DNA from: Bacteroidota bacterium | GTDB lineage: Bacteria; Bacteroidota; Bacteroidia; Flavobacteriales; Schleiferiaceae | Direction of reading: 5' to 3' | Length of the DNA stretch: 64,000 nucleotides | NCBI GenBank assembly: GCA_024742495.1 | Contig: JANSYJ010000008.1 | Location: 62,001 to 126,000 of the forward strand | In this document: in pieces, positions 9,864 to 18,956 of the stretch | How positions within the stretch are numbered: position 1 is the stretch's first letter | Layout: each line of letters starts with the position of its first letter | Notes under the pieces: generated by a model | Told to the model about the DNA's origin: nothing | What the model saw: only the letters and a program-made list of their open reading frames with translations | Databases searched by the model: none | Translations under genes and position numbers: made by a program

Positions 9864-11318
9864 TTATTGATGAAAGTGCTTACTCTCTACTAACATTGGG
9901 TGATTCTCGGGCATCAGAGGCGCCTTGCTCAGATTTCGGAATACCACATTAATAAATAAACCTACAAAGCCTAAAAGAGTTCCAATTTGAACTAAGCCAA
10001 GGCTCCAATTAGATCCAACGGATCCGGGCATAATCATAATGAAAATGTCTAACCAGTGTCCAAACAGAATTACGATACCAGCAGTGAATACAAATCCACG
10101 GTTACGCTTGGCGTCGCGACTCATAAGAACTAATACTGGGAACAGGAAGTTTAAAGCAACCATGGTAAAGAAGATTCCTTTATACTCGCCGAAGCGCGCC
10201 ATGTAATAAGTTACCTCCTCAGGGATATTTGAATACCAAATCAGCATAAACTGAGAGAACCATAGGTAAGTCCAGAATATGGAGAAGGCAAACATAAATT
10301 TAGCGATGTCCTGAATGTGACTATCATTAACTTCCTCGAGGTATCCTTTTCCTTTCAGGTAAAGAACAATCATCATAAGAGCAGTTAAGGCAGACACAAA
10401 CATAGTGGCGAATACATACCATCCGAATAGGGTACTGAACCAGTGGGTATCGATACTCATTACCCAGTCCCAAGCACTCGTAGATGAGGTTACTGCGAAA
10501 AATACCAAGAAGCCTGCACCGAAGTTGCGCATCTTAATCCAGTTTTTGCTGTAATCAACTCCTGGTTGGTTATACCTTAAACTCATCTTGCGAATCATAT
10601 ACGCGGCACCTACCCAACCTACTAGATAGATTATAGCTCTTAAGGTAAAGAATGGTCCATTTAGATAAGCCTGCTTACCAGCAATGATGCTGTCGTAATT
10701 AGCACTTCCTTCTTCCATTATTCCTTCAGCCATCCAGTGATAAACATGGTTACCTCCAATGTGGAACCAGCCAGTAATGATGATAATTAATATGATCAAA
10801 CCTGGAATCCAGATAAAGCCAGACATTGCTTCTAATATGCGCAGTACAACAACAGACCAGCCAACCTGTGCCGCATATTGGACTGCCATAAAAAACAAAG
10901 CGCCTAGTCCAAGAGCCAATGCCCAAAAACTACTTACCAATAAATTCGACCAAGGCTTGTTTTCAATTTGATGATGCATGTGTTCGGCATCATGATGACT
11001 TGGTGAACTGTAAAAGTGGTTATTCTCTGGAATAGCTCTAGAGGCCGCTTTGTGATAGGTAAAATCGTCGGTGTCGGGCATAGCATCATGATCGTGACCA
11101 TGAGCACTATGGGCGGCATGCGCATCATGCGACTCTCCGTGATCGGAGTGCTCATCATGACTTGCGTGATCCGCATGATCATCATGCATTGTAGCATGAT
11201 CGCCTTCGTGAGACTCATCGTGGCCGCCCCCTGATAGGAAGCTAAAGCCCACGGAAATCGCACCGATAAGAATCAGTACGTATGAAATTGTTTTTAAGCG
11301 ACTTGAAAATTCAAACAT
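9864..11318 (-). CDS. actF: Alternative complex III subunit ActF (quinol:cytochrome c oxidoreductase)
   Basis: ActF is a polytopic integral subunit of alternative complex III, homologous to the NrfD/PsrC fold. The 484-residue protein has one N-terminal helix, then a hydrophilic stretch with 22 histidines between residues 33 and 116, and then a block of about nine to ten helices. The histidine-rich segment, with His-Asp and His-Ala repeats, could bind metal or protons in the periplasm; similar inserts occur in relatives I recall. The gene lies 33 bases after actE and just before coxB, as usual where this complex feeds the oxidase directly. Confidence 0.93.
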   Translation of the reverse strand: MFEFSSRLKTISYVLILIGAISVGFSFLSGGGHDESHEGDHATMHDDHADHASHDEHSDHGESHDAHAAHSAHGHDHDAMPDTDDFTYHKAASRAIPENNHFYSSPSHHDAEHMHHQIENKPWSNLLVSSFWALALGLGALFFMAVQYAAQVGWSVVVLRILEAMSGFIWIPGLIILIIIITGWFHIGGNHVYHWMAEGIMEEGSANYDSIIAGKQAYLNGPFFTLRAIIYLVGWVGAAYMIRKMSLRYNQPGVDYSKNWIKMRNFGAGFLVFFAVTSSTSAWDWVMSIDTHWFSTLFGWYVFATMFVSALTALMMIVLYLKGKGYLEEVNDSHIQDIAKFMFAFSIFWTYLWFSQFMLIWYSNIPEEVTYYMARFGEYKGIFFTMVALNFLFPVLVLMSRDAKRNRGFVFTAGIVILFGHWLDIFIMIMPGSVGSNWSLGLVQIGTLLGFVGLFINVVFRNLSKAPLMPENHPMLVESKHFHQ

Positions 11319-11351
11319 CTCTGCGGTCGTTAAATATTGTTAATGTGATTA

Positions 11352-11972
11352 TCAGCTTTCTGTTGTTTCTTCAGTTTCCTCAGTGGTTTCCTCTTCTGCC
11401 GGAGCAGTAAGGTCCTCTTTCAACTTCATCACATACATGGCTAATTTCCAACGTTCTTCAGGTGTTACTTGTGAGGCATGGGAGCCCATTACTCCTTTAC
11501 CGTAGGTTACAACATGGAAGATTGTTCCGTAATTAATATCTCTATCAGCATAGGATGGTACTCCTAAGAATTTTTCATTCTTAACCAATACGCCTTGGCC
11601 GTCACCTTTGTCTCCATGGCAATGTCCACAGAAAATACGATAAAGCTCTTTGGCTTCCTCCATAGTCGCTTCAGTGGCCATAATGCTGGAAGGCATTTGC
11701 AAGTAAGCTTTCGCTGAATCGTAGCCGGCCGCATCCGCACCGTAGTCGGTATAAGACATAAATCCTCTCGCTATCGTTCCCGCAACAGGTTCTCTTGACG
11801 AGGTACTATCGCTAAAAAGATCGGTAGGCGAGTATGCCTCAAGCGCAGGGCCGTCATACATGTCTGGCATATACTGATAACCCCTATGATTCTCTTCCTT
11901 ATTACAAGCAATCAAAACGATCGCTGCAGCTGTAAAAGCAAATAGTTTATTGATGCTACCTTTTCTAATCAT
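11352..11972 (-). CDS. actE: Alternative complex III monoheme cytochrome c subunit ActE
   Basis: This 206-residue lipoprotein (lipobox LIAC, Cys23) contains a single heme c site CGHCH with cysteines at 115 and 118 and the axial histidine at 119. KVEN-like and MGSHA segments near the C-terminus fit a class I cytochrome c, the methionine being the probable second axial ligand. The tail is glutamate/threonine rich. It overlaps actD by 8 bases, indicating translational coupling. It probably carries electrons from the complex towards the oxidase. Confidence 0.93.
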   Translation of the reverse strand: MIRKGSINKLFAFTAAAIVLIACNKEENHRGYQYMPDMYDGPALEAYSPTDLFSDSTSSREPVAGTIARGFMSYTDYGADAAGYDSAKAYLQMPSSIMATEATMEEAKELYRIFCGHCHGDKGDGQGVLVKNEKFLGVPSYADRDINYGTIFHVVTYGKGVMGSHASQVTPEERWKLAMYVMKLKEDLTAPAEEETTEETEETTES

Positions 11973-12510
11973 GCTCAGCGGTATTTACACTTACTTCAAT
12001 TGCGCCAGTATCTTTCAAGAGCGCCATGATATCTTCATCACTGTGATCGCCACCAGCAACAACTTCCATTAGGAATTTATCGTCGGTAGTGCGTGGATCT
12101 GGGTTTTGAGCCTTAGCTCCTGGATAAATCCTATTTCTAAAGAAGAAGGTCCATACCATTAAGTGAGCCGCAAAGAAAACGGTAAGTTCGAACATGATAG
12201 GCACAAAAGCCGGCATGTTCTCGCCCCAGCTAAAACTTGGTTTACCACCAATGTTCATTGGCCAATCTACGATCATCATTCCATAGGTCATGGAAATGGC
12301 AGTGGTTAAGCCTAAAACACCGTATAAGAAGGCCGCAATTGCAATGCGCGTTTCTTTAAGGCCCATGGCTTTATCTAGTCCGTGAATTGGAAAAGGGGAA
12401 TAGACCTCTTGGATCTCCAGTCCTTTTCCTCGAACTTCTTTCACGCCGCTCAACAACACATCGTCGTCGTCGTACAGCGCATTGATAATGGTTTGATTAG
12501 TGCTCGACAT
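11965..12510 (-). CDS. actD: Alternative complex III subunit ActD (DUF3341)
   Basis: ActD is a small peripheral-plus-membrane subunit of alternative complex III. The 181-residue protein shows the DUF3341 pattern: a soluble N-terminal segment with the motif YSPFPIHGLDKAMG (about residues 37-50), two transmembrane helices with an intervening WPMNIGGKP loop, and a short acidic tail. It has no cofactor motif. It overlaps actC by 14 bases upstream and actE by 8 bases downstream, so the middle of this operon is tightly coupled. Confidence 0.92.
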   Translation of the reverse strand: MSSTNQTIINALYDDDDVLLSGVKEVRGKGLEIQEVYSPFPIHGLDKAMGLKETRIAIAAFLYGVLGLTTAISMTYGMMIVDWPMNIGGKPSFSWGENMPAFVPIMFELTVFFAAHLMVWTFFFRNRIYPGAKAQNPDPRTTDDKFLMEVVAGGDHSDEDIMALLKDTGAIEVSVNTAEHD

Positions 12511-13891
12511 GCTCTTGTTTCTCTTGAAGTTTCTTGTAGTTATCTCCGGAAGATTTCAAAATTGTTTTTAATTCCGCCTGAGCAATCACCGGGAAGGTGC
12601 GTGCATAAAGAAGGAATAATACAAAGAAGAATCCAATAGTACCGATAAAGATGCCGATATCCACAAATGTTGGAGAGAACATACTCCAGCTGGATGGCAA
12701 GTAATCGCGATGCAAAGAGGTTACAATAATTACAAAACGCTCGAACCACATTCCAATATTTACAATAATGGAAATAAAGAAGGTGAACATAATGCTGGTT
12801 CTTAATTTCTTGAACCACATAAATTGAGGTGAGAATACATTACAGGTCATCATGCTCCAATAAGCCCACCAGTAAGGTCCGGTTGCTCGATTTAAGAAGG
12901 CATACTGTTCATATTCTACTCCTGAGTACCAAGCAATGAATAGTTCGGTGATATAAGCAATACCCACAATTGAACCGGTAAGCATAATCACAATATTCAT
13001 CATCTCGATGTGCTCGATGGTAATGTACTCCTCCATTTTGAACATCTTGCGAACGATAATCAAAAGGGTTTGAACCATGGCAAATCCTGAGAAAATTGCA
13101 CCAGCCACAAAGTAGGGCGGGAAAATCGTGGTATGCCAACCTGGAATTACGGAAGTCGCAAAGTCCATGGATACAATGGTATGTACCGAAAGTACCAGAG
13201 GAGTTGCCAATCCAGCTAATACCAAGGAAACCTCCTCGAAACGCTGCCAGTGTTTAGCTTTTCCACCCCATCCAAAGCTTAGTATCTTATAGATATGCTT
13301 TTGAACAGGCTTTACGGCACGATCGCGGATCATGGCAAAATCGGGGATTAAGCCCACATACCAGAATACCACCGATACCGAGAAGTAAGTTGAAATTGCA
13401 AATACATCCCACAGAAGTGGTGAGTTAAAGTTTACCCATAAGGAACCAAATTGGTTGGGAATGGGTAGTACAAAATAGGCTAGCCAAATACGACCCATGT
13501 GAATTCCTGGGAAGAGGGCGGCCTGAATTACCGAGAAGATAGTCATTGCTTCCGCAGAGCGGTTGATCGACATTCTCCATTTTTGACGGAAAAGTAAAAG
13601 TACCGCCGAAATCAGGGTTCCTGCGTGACCAATTCCTACCCACCAAACAAAGTTGGTAATATCCCAGGCCCAGCCTACGGTTTTATTCAATCCCCAAGTA
13701 CCAATACCTACACCAATGGTGTAAAGGATACAGCCAACTCCCCAAAGGAAAGCAAGCAGGGCTAAACTAAATACCAGCCACCAGGATCTGGGCGCTGAAG
13801 ACTCTACCGGTCGAACTACGTCTACCGTGATATCATGGTAGGACTTTTCGCCTTCAATTAGAGGTTTACGTATGGGCGCTTCGTAATGCAT
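12497..13891 (-). CDS. actC: Alternative complex III membrane subunit ActC (NrfD/PsrC family)
   Basis: ActC is the membrane subunit that carries the quinol site in known alternative complex III structures. The 464-residue protein has about ten membrane helices of the NrfD/PsrC fold and a short cytoplasmic N-terminus. It starts 13 bases after the actB stop and its last 14 bases overlap actD. By itself the family would also fit polysulfide or nitrite reductases, but the neighbouring ActA, ActB, ActD, ActE and ActF genes make alternative complex III clear. Confidence 0.94.
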   Translation of the reverse strand: MHYEAPIRKPLIEGEKSYHDITVDVVRPVESSAPRSWWLVFSLALLAFLWGVGCILYTIGVGIGTWGLNKTVGWAWDITNFVWWVGIGHAGTLISAVLLLFRQKWRMSINRSAEAMTIFSVIQAALFPGIHMGRIWLAYFVLPIPNQFGSLWVNFNSPLLWDVFAISTYFSVSVVFWYVGLIPDFAMIRDRAVKPVQKHIYKILSFGWGGKAKHWQRFEEVSLVLAGLATPLVLSVHTIVSMDFATSVIPGWHTTIFPPYFVAGAIFSGFAMVQTLLIIVRKMFKMEEYITIEHIEMMNIVIMLTGSIVGIAYITELFIAWYSGVEYEQYAFLNRATGPYWWAYWSMMTCNVFSPQFMWFKKLRTSIMFTFFISIIVNIGMWFERFVIIVTSLHRDYLPSSWSMFSPTFVDIGIFIGTIGFFFVLFLLYARTFPVIAQAELKTILKSSGDNYKKLQEKQEHVEH

Positions 13892-13904
13892 GTTTTCCTC
13901 GAAA

Positions 13905-16900
13905 TTAAGCTGTTGTGTTACGTACTTTCACTTGATAGAATACCGATGGCTGCGTGCCTACTTCGGCTAACAGATGATACATCCGCTTGTCCTGCTTCAT
14001 CTTGAAGACCTTCGAATCCTTATCATTTACATCACCAAAGGCAATAGCTCCGGTGTCGCAAGCCGACTGACAAGCCGTTTGCACTTCACCATCTTTTAAT
14101 GCTTTACCGCGTTTCTTAGCCTCTAGTTTTCCTAACTGAGTCCTTTGAATACACATGGAGCATTTTTCCATTACCCCACGTGAGCGAACGGTCACATCAG
14201 GATTTAATACCATTCTTCCTAAATCGTCGTTCATGGCATAATTGTCGCCAAACATGCCAACCATATTGTCATGATATTGGAACCAGTTAAAACGACGCAC
14301 TTTATAAGGACAGTTGTTGGCGCAGTAACGCGTTCCAATACAACGGTTATAAGTCATGTGATTTAGTCCTTCCGAACTATGGGTAGTTGCCGCAACCGGA
14401 CAAACCGTTTCACAAGGGGCGTGGTTACAGTGCTGACACATTACTGGTTGGAAGAATACCTCTGGACTTTCAGAAGGTTTTTCCATATCCGCATACATGT
14501 CGGTGGTTCCCTTTCCAAGTAAGCCTAAGCCCTCATAACCATTCTCATCGGCATTCTCTTCCGAGATATCCGAGCTGTAATAGCGGTCAATACGCAACCA
14601 GTGCATATCACGGTGCTTACGCATTTCATCCTTACCTACTACCGGTACATTATTTTCTGAATGACAAGCGATAACACAAGCACCACAACCATTACATAGG
14701 TTTAAATCGATAGACATATTCCAGAAATGTCCTGTTTCGTGATCGAAATCATCCCACAGATTTACATCTTCTCCAGAAAGAGGTCCTTTATGCGTTTCGA
14801 AAATTGGAGGCTCATTCCAGCCATCATGGCCGTTCTGAGCATCTTCATTTAGATATGTATCTAGATTTACTTCTTTAACAATATCACGACCCATCATGGT
14901 GTGGGCAAGTTGGATACAAGCGAAACCGTGCTCAGAATCTGCCACCGCTTCAATGCTTACTTCAGCGCTGTGATCCATCCCCATAAGGCTATAGGCATTA
15001 ACCCCAACTTTATCAGCAATTGAACCCGCTCCAAAGCGACCATATCCAACCGCTAGTGCTACTGTTCCTATAGTTTGTCCGGGCTGAATGAATACTGGAA
15101 CATTCTCCAAAGTATTTCCATTCACCTTTAAATTAACGGTTGAACCATTAAGGGCACCGTTGGACTCATTCCAGTTTTTAAGACCTAATTCTGCCGCATC
15201 AGCTGCTGAGATACTTAGGTAGTTATCCCAAGATACACGAGTAATTGGATCTGGGAACTCCAATAACCAAGGGTTGTTAGCAATGGTGCCAACGCCCATA
15301 CCGGTCATTTGGGTAAAGTTAAGCTCCATTGCTGGCGCTTTTTTAGCGGTGGCCAATGCCTTAGCTGCCGCGGCTGCCAAGTCGATGCTAACTCCCGCTT
15401 CCATTTCTGTTTCGGCAGTCATTTCTTCAACCACTGCTGCAGATTTCACAAATACACCATCGTGCAGCACCTTAGTCCAATCGGTTGAACCGAGAATACC
15501 AGCATTCCAGTTATTCTTAATGAAATCGATATAAGAACCATTTAGGCCCGACCATTTCATCAAGCACTCTTCAAATTGACGGGTGTCAAATAAAGGCTTA
15601 ATGGTTGGTTGCTGTAAACTGTAGTGGTTATCGGCAGCGCTAAAATCGCCCCAGCTTTCTAGGTAGTGACTTTCTGCGGCAACATGCTTGGCAAGTTGGG
15701 CAGTTTCATCATACTTCATGCTCACTGCGATACTGCTTGGCACTTTTTCAAAAGCCGCTTTGAAATCTGAATTACCAGACATCACATAGGCTGGGTTTAG
15801 ATTGTGCGTAATAAGCGCACCAACCTTCCCTGCTTTCATATCTCCAACAAGAGTATTGAAGGCTTTTTCATCACCTTGACGAAGGTAACTGCGATTCGCG
15901 TAGGAAACCGTTTCCTCGGTATTGCCCAACATCTTGTTGATTGCAATACATAGGTGTTCATTCTCTTTATTATTTCCGCCACAAACTACAAGTGCTTTAC
16001 TACCGGCAGCTAATAGCTCTTTTGCTGCGGCTTTGGCCTCGGCTTTCATAATCGGGCTTCCCGACATGCTAGTCATACCTTTAGCGCTCGCAATCTCATT
16101 GTAGAGATTTACTAAAACAGCACCGTATTCGGCTGCCTTAACCTTGTAGCGTTTATCGGCATTGGACCCAGTAAGGGACATTCCCGACTCAAACTGTAAG
16201 TGACGAGACATATTAGGACCCGGGATGCGAGTAGTAGCATAATCGCCACTTACCGACTGGCCCACCCAATCGCCTAAGAAATCCGCTCCTACCGATACTA
16301 TTGTTCTTGCATTAGCAAAATTGTAGAGTGGTAAAGCGCGTTTGCCAGTGGCTTCTTGCCAGGCATCTAATTTATTCGAGTAGCTAAATGGATCTAAACT
16401 TACATGCTTGAAGTTACTGAAGCCAGCTCCAAACTTGTTAATTAAGGCCTTTTGTGAAGGGCTGATAACCGAAGAGGTAAGAACCACCACTTGTTTACCA
16501 GCTGCCTCAGCAGCCTTTAAACCTTTCATTACTTCCGCATCTAGGCTCGACCAATCTGAATCGGTACCACCAACAACAGGACGCTGGCGACGGGTTGCAT
16601 CGTAAAGGTTTAAAACAGAAGCATGCACACGGGTATTAGCCGCACCATTTAGCTTCGCTTCTTTATTGTTTTCTACTTTGATAGGACGTCCTTCTCTCGT
16701 CTTAATGAGGATCGAAGCGTAATCATGTCCATCGTAGTAACTCGTTGCATAATAGTTTGCGATACCGGGAATAATTTCCTCCGGTGCCACTACATAAGGC
16801 AAGGATTCATATACCGGCGACTCACAAGCTGCCAGGGTAGCGGCAGCAGTGGTAAAGCCCATATACTTAAGGAAATCACGACGAGAAGTGTGCGTACTCT

Positions 16901-17033
16901 CTAGATTGTCACGATTTCCTAAAAACTCTTCTGCTGGAATATTCGAAGGGAATTCTTGCTCGGCAAGTCCTTTCACTAATTCAGGATTCTCGAGCTCTGA
17001 GATCCCTCTCCAGTATTTTTTATTTTCAGCCAT
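13905..17033 (-). CDS. actB: Alternative complex III iron-sulfur/molybdopterin-like subunit ActB
   Basis: ActB is a fusion of a molybdopterin-oxidoreductase-like domain and a four-cluster ferredoxin-like domain, 1042 residues. A Tat-like signal sits unusually far in: RRDFLK at residues 51-56 followed by a hydrophobic stretch to residue 70. The C-terminal third holds four cysteine groups: CNGCGACVIAC, CQHCNHAPCETVC, CIGTRYCANNC and CSMC with a later CQSAC. In this family the molybdopterin-like domain has lost the cofactor and acts as a scaffold; that is family knowledge. It follows actA by 21 bases. Confidence 0.95.
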   Translation of the reverse strand: MAENKKYWRGISELENPELVKGLAEQEFPSNIPAEEFLGNRDNLESTHTSRRDFLKYMGFTTAAATLAACESPVYESLPYVVAPEEIIPGIANYYATSYYDGHDYASILIKTREGRPIKVENNKEAKLNGAANTRVHASVLNLYDATRRQRPVVGGTDSDWSSLDAEVMKGLKAAEAAGKQVVVLTSSVISPSQKALINKFGAGFSNFKHVSLDPFSYSNKLDAWQEATGKRALPLYNFANARTIVSVGADFLGDWVGQSVSGDYATTRIPGPNMSRHLQFESGMSLTGSNADKRYKVKAAEYGAVLVNLYNEIASAKGMTSMSGSPIMKAEAKAAAKELLAAGSKALVVCGGNNKENEHLCIAINKMLGNTEETVSYANRSYLRQGDEKAFNTLVGDMKAGKVGALITHNLNPAYVMSGNSDFKAAFEKVPSSIAVSMKYDETAQLAKHVAAESHYLESWGDFSAADNHYSLQQPTIKPLFDTRQFEECLMKWSGLNGSYIDFIKNNWNAGILGSTDWTKVLHDGVFVKSAAVVEEMTAETEMEAGVSIDLAAAAAKALATAKKAPAMELNFTQMTGMGVGTIANNPWLLEFPDPITRVSWDNYLSISAADAAELGLKNWNESNGALNGSTVNLKVNGNTLENVPVFIQPGQTIGTVALAVGYGRFGAGSIADKVGVNAYSLMGMDHSAEVSIEAVADSEHGFACIQLAHTMMGRDIVKEVNLDTYLNEDAQNGHDGWNEPPIFETHKGPLSGEDVNLWDDFDHETGHFWNMSIDLNLCNGCGACVIACHSENNVPVVGKDEMRKHRDMHWLRIDRYYSSDISEENADENGYEGLGLLGKGTTDMYADMEKPSESPEVFFQPVMCQHCNHAPCETVCPVAATTHSSEGLNHMTYNRCIGTRYCANNCPYKVRRFNWFQYHDNMVGMFGDNYAMNDDLGRMVLNPDVTVRSRGVMEKCSMCIQRTQLGKLEAKKRGKALKDGEVQTACQSACDTGAIAFGDVNDKDSKVFKMKQDKRMYHLLAEVGTQPSVFYQVKVRNTTA

Positions 17034-17054
17034 TCTTGTTCGGAGATTTAGCTT

Positions 17055-18299
17055 TTAATAGTGACATTTTCCACATTCCAATCCACCGATCATCTCTACA
17101 GTAATCTCGGCTTCTGCTCCATACTTCTCTTTGAGCTTGGCATGCATTTCTTTATAATAACTGTTGCTCTCAACTTGCACCTTGGTTTCACGGTGACAGT
17201 CGATACACCATCCCATGGTTAATGGAGAGTACTGATATACTTCTTCCATTTCCTCGATAGGACCATGACAAGTTTGGCATTCTACATTACCGGCGGTAAC
17301 GTGCTGGGCATGATTGAAGTAGGCCAAATCAGGAAGCTTATGAATGCGCACCCACTTAATTGGCTTTTGCTCATAACCTTCGATATACTGTCCTTTATCC
17401 GCATCCCAACCTACAGCAGCGTAGATTTTGCTAATTTCTTCAGTTCCATACTTAGGACCTTCATTAATGTACATGTGGCAATTCATACACACATTTGCAG
17501 AAGGGATATTTGAATGCTTCGACTTACGAGCACCGCTATGGCAATAGTTACAATCGATTTGATTTTCGCCAGCGTGCAATTCGTGAGAGAACTTAATGGG
17601 CTGGCTTGGTTGATAACCGGTATCAACGTTAACCGCCATCAGGTTCACATATACCTGCTGGAAGAACACCACTGCGATAACAATAGTTAATACCGTAATC
17701 ACTCGAGGATTCTTGAGGGCCGTGCGTGTAAACACGTTGGCATCCTCCATCATGGTAGTGGTTAAATCTCCTTTTACCGACTTCAGAGTGTTTTTCACCC
17801 TTGCCAATAAAATCACCAAGAACAGTAGGATTGCCCCTAATATGTAAAGGAAAATAGAATTATCGTCCTCTTCTACCGTCCCTACTGACCCATCAGGATC
17901 ACCAGGAACAACTTCTTTAGGTTTAGCGGCATCAATGGTATAAGCCAAAATATCCATCACATCCTGATCGGATAGCGCTGGGAAAGCAGGCATGATTGAA
18001 CCATTGTATTCTTCGAAAATTGCAATCGCATCCGCGTCACCCGAAGAGCGCAGCTCTTCATTGTTCTTAATCCAAGCGATTAACCATTCCGTTTCACGTC
18101 GCTGCGTTACATCACCTAGCGCCGGACCAACAACCTTGCGGTCGATCTTGTGACAAGCGGCACATTGGGAGTTGAAGAGCGATTTACCATTCGCAACATC
18201 ACCCTCAATCTCTTGTGCCTGGGACTTGGCCGGCATAAAAAAGACTGTGAGCACCAGTAGGGATCGCGAAAAGAACCTGAGAGTACTTCTTTTATTCAT
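17055..18299 (-). CDS. actA: Alternative complex III multiheme subunit ActA fused to an N-terminal cytochrome c
   Basis: This 414-residue protein is the first gene of the act-cox operon. After a signal peptide (about residues 1-28) comes a class I cytochrome c with CAACH at 46-50. Next are two membrane helices (about 149-167 and 200-220), and then the pentaheme ActA domain with CxxCH at 250, 271, 341, 365 and 409. Six heme sites are therefore visible, compared with five in the Rhodothermus ActA I know. The added N-terminal domain could be an extra electron relay. An exact -7 element lies upstream at 18337-18344. Confidence 0.94.
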   Translation of the reverse strand: MNKRSTLRFFSRSLLVLTVFFMPAKSQAQEIEGDVANGKSLFNSQCAACHKIDRKVVGPALGDVTQRRETEWLIAWIKNNEELRSSGDADAIAIFEEYNGSIMPAFPALSDQDVMDILAYTIDAAKPKEVVPGDPDGSVGTVEEDDNSIFLYILGAILLFLVILLARVKNTLKSVKGDLTTTMMEDANVFTRTALKNPRVITVLTIVIAVVFFQQVYVNLMAVNVDTGYQPSQPIKFSHELHAGENQIDCNYCHSGARKSKHSNIPSANVCMNCHMYINEGPKYGTEEISKIYAAVGWDADKGQYIEGYEQKPIKWVRIHKLPDLAYFNHAQHVTAGNVECQTCHGPIEEMEEVYQYSPLTMGWCIDCHRETKVQVESNSYYKEMHAKLKEKYGAEAEITVEMIGGLECGKCHY

Positions 18300-18336
18300 A
18301 GAGGACCTATAATAGATAGATGTCTAGTTTGGAGCG

Positions 18337-18344
18337 CAAATTTA
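18337..18344 (-). promoter_or_regulatory. -7 promoter element of the act-cox operon
   Basis: The minus strand reads TAAATTTG, an exact TAnnTTTG match, giving a predicted 5' leader of roughly 30 bases before the actA ATG at 18299. No clear -33 TTG was found. Confidence 0.6.
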
Positions 18345-18445
18345 AAGTATAAAGACGTTTCTAATAAGGGAGACCTAAAGCACTTCTAATTTAAAATGAC
18401 TCTAAATAATTTAAAATACCTCATTTAGAAGCTCGTCAAAAAGCT

Positions 18446-18453
18446 TATTTTTG
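18446..18453 (+). promoter_or_regulatory. -7 promoter element of the small SPOR gene
   Basis: TATTTTTG is an exact TAnnTTTG match 18 bases before the ATG at 18472. It overlaps an in-frame TTG at 18451, which argues against that TTG being the start codon. Confidence 0.6.
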
Positions 18454-18471
18454 CGGGAAACAATTTATAAA

Positions 18472-18882
18472 ATGTTGCGGACATTCATTCTACTATTTTT
18501 AATTTCTGGCAGCCTGATTACCAAGGCTCAAAGTACGGATTTCAAGCCTGGACATAAGCCTCAAGTGGCGGTTGAAATGTCGGAATCACTGCGCAATGTG
18601 CTCTACCTTTATAAGGCAAAATCTAAAAAATACCCTCAAATAGCGGGATATCGCATTCAAATTTTTAATGGTCGCAGAGATGACTGCCTCAGTAAACGCT
18701 CCAATTTCCTGCGTCAATTCCCCAATATGAAGGCCTATCTCCTTTATGAAGTACCGGAATACAAAACTCAAGTAGGCAACTTTCGAAATCGCTTGGAAGC
18801 GGAAGGCTTTTTACAGAAAATTAGGAGCGATTTTCCTGGCAGTTTTGTGATTTCTTGTCAGATTGACCGACCACAGATTTAA
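18472..18882 (+). CDS. Exported SPOR-domain protein
   Basis: This 136-residue protein has a signal peptide (MLRTFILLFLISGSLITKAQ) followed by a single SPOR domain. GYRIQIFNGRR and the later YKTQVGNFRNRLEAEGFLQKI are the two conserved strand-helix halves of that fold. SPOR domains bind peptidoglycan glycan strands stripped of peptides, typically at division sites, so a periplasmic wall-associated role is likely. The start is set by the signal peptide and by the promoter element overlapping the upstream TTG. It is divergent from the act operon and convergent with infB, so it is a single-gene unit. Confidence 0.85.
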   Translation: MLRTFILLFLISGSLITKAQSTDFKPGHKPQVAVEMSESLRNVLYLYKAKSKKYPQIAGYRIQIFNGRRDDCLSKRSNFLRQFPNMKAYLLYEVPEYKTQVGNFRNRLEAEGFLQKIRSDFPGSFVISCQIDRPQI

Positions 18883-18902
18883 GGGAAGGAATTTTAAAAA
18901 TG

Positions 18903-18939
18903 AAAAGGCCGCTTATCGTTTAGACAAGCGGCCTTTTTT
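18903..18939. terminator. Bidirectional terminator
   Basis: AAAAGGCCGCTT (18903-18914) pairs with AAGCGGCCTTTT (18926-18937), with an A tract on one side and a T tract on the other. It serves the converging SPOR gene and infB. Confidence 0.9.
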
Positions 18940-18956
18940 ATTCTGATCAATCTTGA

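Noticed and set aside
11016-11263. Open frames on both strands over the histidine-rich part of actF
   Set aside because: They are by-products of the repetitive codons for His and Asp and have no independent support.
12497-17033. NrfD-like and molybdopterin-like genes read as a nitrite or polysulfide reductase
   Set aside because: The complete ActABCDEF order next to coxB-coxA identifies alternative complex III.
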